Part shown: one piece after another, positions 55,692-64,000 of the stretch | Layout of the letters: every line of letters starts with the position of its first letter | Numbering within the stretch: position 1 is the first letter of the stretch | NCBI GenBank assembly: GCA_037783545.1 | Contig: JBBELK010001063.1 | Span: forward strand, 62,001-126,000 | DNA from: Henricia sp. BOLD:AAB3569 | Taxonomy: Eukaryota > Echinodermata > Asteroidea > Spinulosida > Echinasteridae | Direction: 5' to 3' | DNA: 64,000 nt | The notes under the pieces: model-generated | What the model saw: only the letters and a program-made list of their open reading frames with translations | Told to the model about the DNA's origin: nothing | The model's database searches: none | Made by a program: the position numbers and the translations under genes

Positions 55692-58094
55692 CGCGCTTTC
55701 GTTTAAATATGCCTGGGGAAAATCAAAACTCGCAGATATAGGTTTACACAACTAAAGTTTGGTTGTGTCCCCATTATTGAATCTTACACGTACTATAAAA
55801 AATTCTTGATGAAAGTCAGAAATACATTTTATTGTATTTTATTTTGATTTTTATATTATTTTGTGGAAGGAATGCCATATGTGGCCACTACTGCGTGGAA
55901 CCCATGCTCAAACCTATTAGGCAAGTCAGAAAACTTCAAAGTTTTTGCCTTTTTATTATCAAACTCCACACGTGGTTTATATGCCGTAACAGTGTGTGTG
56001 GATATGAAATTCAACCCCACATGGAACGAACGTAATGTGAACAAACGTGAATCCACAGCAAACCGTATTCGTTAATTTAAACAGAAATTAAAAAAGTGCG
56101 AGTTCGGGAATTTAACACTTCTTATAATAACACACGAAAATTCCAACCACTCTCCTGCAGTATAATTACTTTACTTACTGTAAATTATACACTCGTCCTT
56201 CACCTATAAAATCAGTTTGGTGCACTGGGAGTCTGAAGAGATGAACTACAAAATGGCGCAGCAAAAAATAAGTCACGAGTGATTCCGAAATTACTCACCT
56301 GATATGAACTAAAATAGATGCGGAGATTTTCACGCTTGATAAACTATTCAAGGTGAAAGGTTAGATAAGTAAATCGTGTTTACCGTGCAATTATGAAGAG
56401 ACTAGTAATTTATACGCAGTAATTTGCTGTTCAAAGGCCATTTTGAAAAATGGATTCCCAGAACAACGAAACTACATCCACAAATGTTAGCTGCATTGAT
56501 CATCAATTTTCCTCCATGCATATGCAGCGATGTTTGAGAAAATGATTAAAATTCATACATTTCTTTGAAAAGTGAATGCTAAAACTAGCGTTAATTTTCC
56601 TAAAATTAAGGTAATGATTAGAAAACGTTTAAGAAAAGGAACAACAGCATCACATTGAATAGACTGCCTGGTAGAAATTCCAGCCACAAAAATCCATGCA
56701 TATTTTAATGTCTCGTACAAAAATTGTCTTCAGTTGGCAATTTCTCTCTCAAAGGTACCATTTTACACGGAAGTAGTGTTTGTTCAACACTTCTTTTCTT
56801 GTCAACTCATGAAGCAACATTTCGGGTCACTTCAAATGATGTTCATGTATTGGGCTTGACCCTTCACTGTAAAAGTGACTCTACATCATGCACGTGATTT
56901 TACCAAGCTCATGCACCTGAGGTGTTGCGGTTGTGCAACGCATACCCCTCATGGTGAGGCAAGTGTCACCTCATGTTGAGGTGACTGTCACTTCATGTTG
57001 AGGCGAGTGTCACCTCAAGTGTTTCATGTGCCTGGTGTGATAGTAAAAGTTTAAATGGAAACAATTCATGTGCGAGAGATGAAATTATTTTCAGTAAAAC
57101 CTTTTTCATTGTCAATCATCTTACACGTCAGGTGCAACACATGCTGCTCAACACGCTCTGACCACTACTTCACACACCTGAAGTGACCATTCAATTTACT
57201 TTTTAAATTTTCCGGCCCCACACGTGCATGAGACGCGAGTTAACAAATTAAACCATCACATATGATGTACATGATGAACAGTGGTTTAATCTACTTGAGC
57301 TATACTTTGGGTGCTAGTCACAAACACACCAGGTACATGTACCTCATCCATGAGCAGTTACTTGCCTCATGTGTTCATGATTGTGGGACAAAAATGTGTT
57401 AGTGAAATAATTTTTACAGTGTGGTCGTGATTGGTCAATGAGTATGTGTGTTTTAACAGCACGGGACAGCAGTGCAGTAGGCAACAACAGACAAATTCGA
57501 GCTAGCTGAACTATACAAACGTCAACGGAAACAACATATATCGAAAACAAAAGGTCTAACAAGCACTCTAAAGTATTTTAAACATTTTATTTCCATTTTA
57601 CTCATCTTTAGTTCCAATTAAATAAATGTTCTCTGTGCATTTATGTTATCTTATTTATTACACCCCTACACGAAATATCACTATAGAAAACACCATTGAA
57701 CATTGACTATCTTTGAGGGATGAAACCTGCGAAACTTTCAAAATTCTCCTTTGTGCATTAGGCCTACTATTATGACAATACACAAGAACTTTCTTCCGTA
57801 AAAAAAAGGGGATGTTACATACTTTTTGACTGAACAAGCTTGATTTATCCAGATTTCACTGATTTGAAAATAGCAGAATGCATTTTTCCTGTGACGTATT
57901 TTTTCAAACATGGCAGTTATGTTTGACAGTTCTGTTAAACACATATTGTCGGCTCGAAATAGACCCATACATTATTCTGAAAGTCTTTCCGAAATAAACT
58001 AAATAGATTCTGAAAAGAAACCATCAAATTTGGCCGGTTTTTTAGCATTTTCCAAAAATTCAAGGTCACGGGATTTATCCGAACCAGATTTCTG

Positions 58095-58250
58095 GGCAAA
58101 CTTATCAGCGGCGCATTCAAAGTTTGATCAACAGCATGCGCAAAAAATGTCTTGGGGTGATTGCAAAGAAGATTTTTATCGTTTTCACTGTAATTTCCTG
58201 TGATATGTGATAATAAACAATAGTCATTTTCCTAAATCTGTGTGTCGTTG
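58095..58250 (+). pseudogene. Tc1-like transposase 3' scrap
   Basis: GGGCAAACTTATCAGCGGCGCATTCAAAGTTTGAT matches 32547-32585 at the end of the Tc1-like transposase fragment. The following AATAAACAATAGTCATTTTCC could be its 3' end. Very short and broken. Confidence 0.5.
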
Positions 58251-58359
58251 TTTTCTCAACAGTTTCTTAATAAAAGGTGTAGCGTCTTAAAACCCTTTGT
58301 GTTAAGAATCTACACTTTTCGTAGATTCTTAAAATTATTTTTTATTATTATTATTTATT

Positions 58360-58690
58360 TCTGGTATTCATACCAAGGATTCCTCTAAAGTGCCCATTGC
58401 ACTGTCACTCGGAAGTGTTAGGAAACCCATGAAGAATTAGAAATTAGAGATGGCCAGAGACACCGGGGAATCCCCTTGCTCTTCACGAAAGAATGCTCTG
58501 GGAACTTAAAAGTGCGTTACCGTTACCTAACACAGTGGACCAACGGCTTCACATCCCTTCCGAAAGATGGAGCAAGTGTGGTTGAGTGCCTTGCTCAAGG
58601 ACACAGGTACCGCAGCCGGGGGAGGTTCGAACCCGCAACCCCAAGTTTTCACCTGTGATTGCGAGTCAATGACCTAAACCACTTAATTCG
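58360..58690 (-). mobile_element. SINE, copy 2 (better preserved)
   Basis: On the minus strand: GGTTTAGGTCATTGACTCGC…GGGTTGCGGGTTCGAACC (B box), GTCCTTGAGCAAGGCACTCAACCACACTTGCTCC (core), AAGCCGTTGGTCCACTG and GGGATTCCCCGGTGTCTCTGGCC, ending near AGAGGAATCCTTGGTATG. Same family as 11530-11875 and related in the core to 35401-35600. Confidence 0.75.
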
Positions 58691-59337
58691 GTAAAAACCA
58701 AACCGCGAACGAATGAAAATGTCACATAGGCCTACACATAGGCCTACATCCAGTTTGTATAGTGTGACGTCACTAAAATTCTTTCCGTATTTTGCTTGAC
58801 AGCAAAACAATTGTACAAAATGTCCGAAAAAAGATGACCTGATGTACACAAATTATATCCAATTTCCAAAGAACATGTAATTACAGCAAGATATTACAAT
58901 TTACTTTCTTAATTTACAGGATAGCTGTCCACAATTCCATTTCCATGTATATTGGTCTAAATCAGTATTGAAATGCAGAGTAAAGTTTTATATTACATGT
59001 ACATACGCTGAAAACTGAATCTGTGTCAAATTATTTGATATTGGTGAAACTAATGTTCGAGAATGAATATTAATGTTTGACAATGAATATTAATAATATA
59101 TTGGATCGCTTTAATTTGAGGGTGATGTGAGAATATACTGCACGAGTCATGAAAAATACCGAACGAGCCGAAGTTATTTTTAAGACGAGGGTACACCACA
59201 CAATATCACTAACTTCGGAGTATAGTGTAAATTGGCACACGTTAGAACTACACTTTCGTTATTTTAATCGGAATAAACAAATATTCATCTGCTGTTTCGT
59301 GATGTATGTGACATTTTCATTCTTTCCGCGGACTTGT

Positions 59338-59440
59338 TTTCACCGAATTGAGATAGGGAGGGGCCCTAGCTAGACCCAATACCCAACGGCCAGAAAGACC
59401 GCTTTGCACGGGCATTATAGAGGATATCGGGACTTTTTTT
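59338..59440 (-). other. 3' flank of a lost TRIM copy (block E)
   Basis: TTTTCACCGAATTGAGATAGGGAGG…GAGGATATCGGGACTTTTTTTT is the same downstream flank as after copies B and D. Confidence 0.7.
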
Positions 59441-59807
59441 TCTGAATGTCCTTCAGATCAAGTCGTCTGTGGGCAGTTTCAAATATGCCTTCAAACATTA
59501 TCTCATCTCCTGTTATGTAACATAGTCTTCCCTTTACTCTCATCCAAACTTTCTTCTCATCTTCAACTGGTACAAGCTTTCACGTTTTGAAAAAAGTGTC
59601 ATTTGATTTACAACAAAAATGCATACAAAAGAGGTCCGTATTAAATATACGTTTATTCGTTAAGTGGCTTATACATCGGTCGTCTTATGTATAGCAGTTG
59701 GTGCGAAAACAACCAGAATGTACCAGAATGCACATATTCTGCACGTTTGTGAACGGCGAGTGTTTGCATTCGAATATTGTGGCTTTAGTTGCACTTATCG
59801 TGTGTAA
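59441..59807. other. No recognised gene
   Basis: Unique sequence between two parts of block E. Nothing identified. Confidence 0.4.
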
Positions 59808-60094
59808 TGCACCTATCAATTGTTTCCCCCACCCCTCCCCCCCCCTCCCCCCCACGCGCTGCCCCACCCCCTAGGTGGGGGTTTGGTCACGTTTTTCATG
59901 CCCCAGGGTAGGGCATTTGACCCATTTTATGTGCATTTTTTTGCGCATGTTTTGCACCCGAGGGTGGGGATTTTTGTAACCTAAATGTTGCCCCAGGGGT
60001 GGGGATTTTGTCACGCAAAAAGTGGCAATCCCCACCTCTTAGGCGGGGTAGCCCGGGGGGCGGGGAGGGGTGGGGAAAACAATTGATAGGTGCA
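59808..60094. mobile_element. MITE with TGCACCTATCAATTG ends, full copy
   Basis: TGCACCTATCAATTGTTT…CCCC at the left and GGGGAAAACAATTGATAGGTGCA at the right. The interior carries runs of GGTGGGGAT and ATCCCCACC. It serves as the uninterrupted reference for the copies at 2693-3497 and 19082-19375. Confidence 0.85.
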
Positions 60095-60284
60095 AAAGTG
60101 GTTGGAAAAAAATTGTAAAGTACTTGTGGCAATGAGGAGCAGCGGCGTCGCCAGAGCCTTAAAATATCGCTCCTCCTCCTGATGACCCCACAATGAGTCT
60201 TGAGGTTTGCACAACTGTATGTGTCCGCCCTCGCCCGTCCAATGTGCCGTGCCACCCCTCGTCTGCCAACCTACTGGCGACGCA

Positions 60285-60440
60285 GCTGAAAGAGTTGAAA
60301 GAGCAGTTTCCCAACCATCATACTCGATGAAAACAAAAGATGACCACAAGGAGAGAACGTCACGCCGCCGGGCCAATCTAATCCCTGAGCTATGCACTGT
60401 ACATGTACTCCTCGTGCTGTGTAATGATGCAGTTCATGCC
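60285..60440 (-). pseudogene. TRIM C-terminal remnant (copy E)
   Basis: The minus strand reads ELHHYTARGVHVQCIAQGLD, then GGVTFSPCG, the last NHL segment of copies B and D, then breaks off before the expected VVADxxSVKI end. The following AGTTTCCCAACCATCATACTCGATG (plus) is the shared 3' UTR. Everything upstream of the last blade is gone. Confidence 0.85.
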
Positions 60441-60467
60441 TTTTAGTCCATGGGCCAGAGGGGCCCA

Positions 60468-60497
60468 CCGTGCACCCCCCCCCCCCCCCCCCCCCAC
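60468..60497. repeat. C homopolymer tract
   Basis: A run of about 25 C forms the junction between the TRIM remnant and the foldback element. Its length is unreliable in any assembly. Confidence 0.8.
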
Positions 60498-61504
60498 CCC
60501 TAGAATTGACGAAACAACATTTTTCTAGTAGGTTTGCATCTGTACTTCATTTTAACACTTGTTAACATTCGATTAGCTGGGACTCACTACTCGAATTTGG
60601 ATGTTACATGAACCCCCAAGCCCAAGACTTTTGACGGCCAACTTAGGGTTAGGGGAAATTCAAATACTCTTTGTTCCGTCAAAAATTGTCGTAGAGATAC
60701 AAGTTACCCCTCAAAATGTAGGTCTTGGTGAGCTCTACACAGTGGTATATGGTAATTTAGTACGCAGGTCAACAGAGGTCAAAAGGTAAATTTTAAAGGG
60801 AGTTGCGCAAAATTTGGTAATCCTCGCCATTACACAAAAATTTACACGTACGTGCACCCTCCTAGAAATTACGAAACAACATTTTTCTAGTAGGTTTGCA
60901 TCTGTACTTCATTTTAAGACATGTTAACACGAGATTAACCGAGACTTACTAGTTGATTTTGGATGTTACATGAACCCTAAAGCCCAAGACTTCACGGCCA
61001 TTTTAGGGTTAGGGGAAATTCAAATATCCATTGTTCTGTCAATAATTGTCGTAGAGATACAAGTTACCCCTCAAAATGTAGGTATTGGTGAGTTCTACAC
61101 AGTGGTACATGATTTATGTCTTTTAATTTAGTAAGTAGGTCAACAGAGGTCAAAAGGTCAATTTTAAAGGGAGTTTCGCTAAATTTGGTAATCCTCGCCA
61201 TTCAACAAACGTGTAAATTAATAAAGTTTTACTACCTTATTTATACATGATATTATTCTGTCTCAACGTATTTTATTCGCCATATAAATACAGGTTAATT
61301 TGATTATAGTGGTAGAAAGGCTTTCTGCCACAACGTGGGAAATAGGTGGGTCAATATAACACCAAAAATACCCCAACATAAAAAAAAAATCATTGTCGAA
61401 GGGGTGGAGACAATGACTTCTCTAATATAACTACTGATGTCAAATATAGCTAATTTTATTATTCATTAATGTATATAACATGATACTGTGGCAAGACTGC
61501 CTGC

Positions 61505-61548
61505 ACCAGGGGGGGGGGGGGGGGGGGGGTGGGGTGGGGTGGGGGCAC
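61505..61548. repeat. G homopolymer and GGGGT run
   Basis: About 22 G followed by GGGGT repeats. Inserted in the arm relative to the other copy, which reads GGCAGGGTGGGCCACTCTGCC there. Confidence 0.8.
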
Positions 61549-61689
61549 GGGGCACTCTGCCAAAATTGCCTCCCTGACAACCTGCACTTCTGGGGCTGTT
61601 TTTAAGACATGGGATTCAAAAAGTCTGGTCAGGCACATGCAGGTTTAATCAGGATAAAAAACCTAACAAACTTGGCCATCCCGGTTCAG

Positions 61690-63590
61690 CCCAAAGCCAT
61701 CCAAGCCAAGCTCAATGCCCTCCCAGCTATGCCCAAACCCCAAAACCCCAGCCCAAAGCCATCCCGGCCCAGCCTGATGCCATTCCGGCCCAGCCTGAAG
61801 TCATCAAGCCCCAGCCCAATGCCCTCCCAGCAAAAACATGAAGTCCAAAAGCCCAGCCTGAAGCCCCAAAGCCCAGCCTGAAGCCACCACAGCCCAACAC
61901 GAAGCCACCCCGACCCAGCCCAAAGCTACCCCCGGCCCAGCCCAAAGCCCTCTGGTATTGATTTGGGCTGGGCCGGGTTGGCTTCGGGCTGGGCTGGGAT
62001 GGCATAGGGCTGGGGTTTTGGGGTTTGGGCTGAGCTGGGAGGGCATTAGGCTTGGCTGAGATGGCTTCGGGCTTGGCTGGAATGGCTTCAGATTGGGCCG
62101 GGATGGCTTCAAACTGGGCCGGGATCTTCGGGCTGGGCTGGCATGGTTTCGGGCTAGACAGGGATGGCTTCGGGCTGGGTTGGGATGGCTTATAGCTGGG
62201 CTGGGATGGCGTCGGGCTGGGGTTTTGGGGTTTGGGCGTAGCTGGGAGGGCATTGGGCTTGGCTGGGATGGCTTCGGGCTAGACAGGGATGGCTTCGGGC
62301 TGGGTTGGGATGGTTTAGAGCTAGGCTGGGATGGCTTCGGGCTGGGGTTTTGGGGTTTGGGCGTAGCTGGGAGGACATTGGGCTTGGATGGGATGGCTTC
62401 GAGCTGGGCCAGGATGGCTTCAGGTTGGGCCGGGATGTCTTCAGACTGGGCTGGGATGGCCTCGGGCTGGGCTGGGATGGCCTCGGGCTGCGCTGGGAGG
62501 GCCACGGGCTGGGCTGGGATGGCCACGGGCTGGGCTGGGATGGCTTCGGGCTGGGCTGGGAGGGCCAAGGGCTGGGCTGGGAGATCCTCGGGCTGGGCTA
62601 GAATTGCTTAAGTTGGGCCGGGATGGCTTCGGGCTGGGGTTTGGGGGTTTGAGCTAAGCTGGGAGGGCATTGGGCTTGGCTGGGAGGGCATTGGGCTTGG
62701 CTGAGATGGCTTCAGGCTGGGCTAGAATGGCTTCCCTTGGGCCGGGATGGCTTCAGACTGGGCCAGGATGGCTTCGGGCTGAGGTTTTGGGGTTGGGACG
62801 AGCTGGGAGAGCGTTGAGCTTGACTGAGATGTCTTTGGGCTGGGCCAGTATGGCTTCAGATTGGGCCTGGATGGCTTGAGGTTGGGCCGGGATGGCTTCA
62901 GACTGGGCTGGGATGGCTTCGGGCTGGGTCAGGATGGCTTCAGGCTGGGCCGGGATGGCTTCGGGCTGGGCTGGTATGGTTTCTAGCTAGACAGGGATGG
63001 CTTCGGGCTGGGTTGGGATGGCTTATAGCTGGGCTGGGATGGCGTCGGACTGGGGTTTTGGGGTTTGAGCGTAGCTGGGAGGGCATTGGGCTTGGCTGGG
63101 ATGGTTTCGGGCTGAGCCAAGATGGCTTCGGGTTGGGCCGGGATGGCTTCGGCCTGGGCGGGATGGCTTCAGGCTGGGCCGGGATGGCTTCGGGCTGGGA
63201 CGGGATGGCTTCGGGCTGGGACGGGATGGCTTCGGGCTGGGACGGGATGGCTTCGGGCTGGGACGGGATGGCTTCGGGCTGGGACGGGATGGCTTCGGGC
63301 TGGGACGGGATGGCTTAAGGCTGGGCCGGGATGGTTTTGGGCTCGGCTAGTATGGCTTCGGGATAAACCGGGATGGTTTCTGGCTGAAACGGGATGGCTT
63401 TGATGGCTTCAGGCTAGGCTTTGATGGCTTCAGGCTTGCCTGGCATGGCTTCGGGCTGGGCTGGGATGTCTTTAGGCTGGGGTTTTCGGGTTTGGGCATA
63501 GCTGGGATGGCATTGAGCTTGGCTGGGATGGCTTCGGGCTGGGCTAGGATGGCTTAGAGCTGGGCTGGGATGGCTTCATGCTGAAGTTTG
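61690..63590. repeat. GC-rich minisatellite, strand switch near 61958
   Basis: C-rich units (CAGCCCAAAGCCATCC) up to about 61958, then G-rich units to 63590. At 63175-63315 a homogeneous run of about seven 21-bp units (GGGATGGCTTCGGGCTGGGAC) indicates a recent local expansion. Larger units that include GGGGTTTTGGGGTTTGGGC recur every 110-130 bp in parts of 62000-63070, so the array has a higher-order structure. Confidence 0.85.
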
Positions 63591-64000
63591 TTAGGTTTTT
63601 ATCCTGATTAAACCTGCATGGGCCTAACCAGACCTTTTGAATCCCATGTCTCAAATACAGCCCTAGAAGTGCGGGTTGTCGGGGAGGCAATTCTGGTAGA
63701 GTGGCCCACCCTGCCTTAGCAGCTCATATGGTGGGTGGTGCAGCCAGTTTTGCCACAGTATCATGTTATACACATTACTGAACAATAGAATTAGCTACAT
63801 CTGACATCAGCAGTTATATTAGAGAAGTCATTGTCTCCACCCCATCCATGCCTGTAAGGTTTTTTTTATGTTGGGGTATTTTTGGTGCTATATTGACCCA
63901 CCTATTTAATTCCCACGTTGTGGCAGAAAGCCTTTCTACCACTATAATCAAATTAACCTGTATTTATATGGCGAATAAAATACGTTGAGACAGAATAATA

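Larger units (their letters stand above)
55740..59330. repeat. Duplicated flank and spacer to the right of TRIM copy D
   Basis: Matches block C from GTTTGGTTGTGTCCCC onward, including GAACTACAAAATGGCGCAGC, AATTCGAGCTAGCTGAAC, TTATTACACC (cf. 43800) and CTTGACAGCAAAACAATTG. At 58975-58995 it preserves the empty site of the Harbinger-like element. A local repeat CACCTCATGTTGAGGTGAC / CACTTCATGTTGAGGCGAG lies at about 56965-57015. Confidence 0.7.
60497..64000 (+). mobile_element. Foldback-type element with internal GC-rich minisatellite, right copy (continues past window)
   Basis: Two tandem sub-terminal units of about 360 bp (60502-60862 and 60863-61210) are followed by a unique arm (61210-61690), the minisatellite (61690-63590) and the inverse of the arm (63592-64000 and beyond). 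The inverted arm includes GTCTGGTCAGGC…AACCTAACAAACTTGG, the CTGCCACAACGTGGGAA block and TGTCTCAACGTATTTTATTC. A second, truncated copy is at 602-2692. No transposase is seen. Long ORFs in the array are repeat artefacts. Confidence 0.75.

Noticed and set aside
61804-63403. Long ORFs reading Gly-Trp-Ala-Gly-Met-Ala-Ser or Pro-Ser-Lys repeats
   Set aside because: They lie entirely in the GC-rich minisatellite, occur on both strands and in several frames, and depend on the 21-bp unit being a multiple of three. No start context, splice sites or domain.

Overview
The window looks like nuclear DNA from a marine invertebrate, most likely a deuterostome such as an echinoderm, although amphioxus or a hemichordate cannot be excluded. 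It is AT-rich, with introns and splice-site consensus sequences and no operons or ribosome binding sites. It carries metazoan TRIM (RING, two B-boxes, coiled coil, NHL) genes, Tc1/mariner, PIF/Harbinger-like and non-LTR elements, tRNA-derived SINEs and many TTAA- or TWA-flanked MITEs. Short words such as TAGGCCTA and ACATGTAC are frequent. The species call is inference.

Layout. 1-4225: paired inverted arms around a broken foldback element with a GC-rich minisatellite and a 5'-truncated LINE. 5023-7166: pieces of a multi-exon gene. 7.2-19 kb: MITEs, a Tc1 fragment, SINEs and satellite repeats. 20.4-20.9 kb: an eight-unit 39-bp array with CCAAT boxes, followed by a candidate first exon. 21-26 kb: MITEs and tRNA-derived SINEs. 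26.1-30 kb: scrambled TRIM shards, then TRIM copy B. 31-38.8 kb: nested Tc1-like elements, a decayed THAP-like ORF, SINEs and MITEs. 39.4-60.5 kb: TRIM copies C, D and E in tandemly duplicated blocks, all on the minus strand. These blocks are interrupted by a 4.9-kb Harbinger-like element, a 1.74-kb mariner and a 1.08-kb element dense in ACGT words. 60.5-64 kb: a second, better preserved foldback element with the same GC-rich minisatellite, running off the window.

The main story is a duplicated TRIM-NHL cluster of five blocks (A shards, B, C, D, E remnant). Three copies keep the same splice acceptor just upstream of the ATG, so they arose by DNA-level duplication and not by retroposition. Every copy seen is broken: B by a net 4-nt insertion, D by one extra T in a T-run, C by many lesions, and A and E reduced to fragments. 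B and D are close enough to intact that an assembly error must be considered. Because the blocks are paralogous, several transposon insertions can be read against an empty site elsewhere in the window, which fixes element ends and target duplications unusually well.
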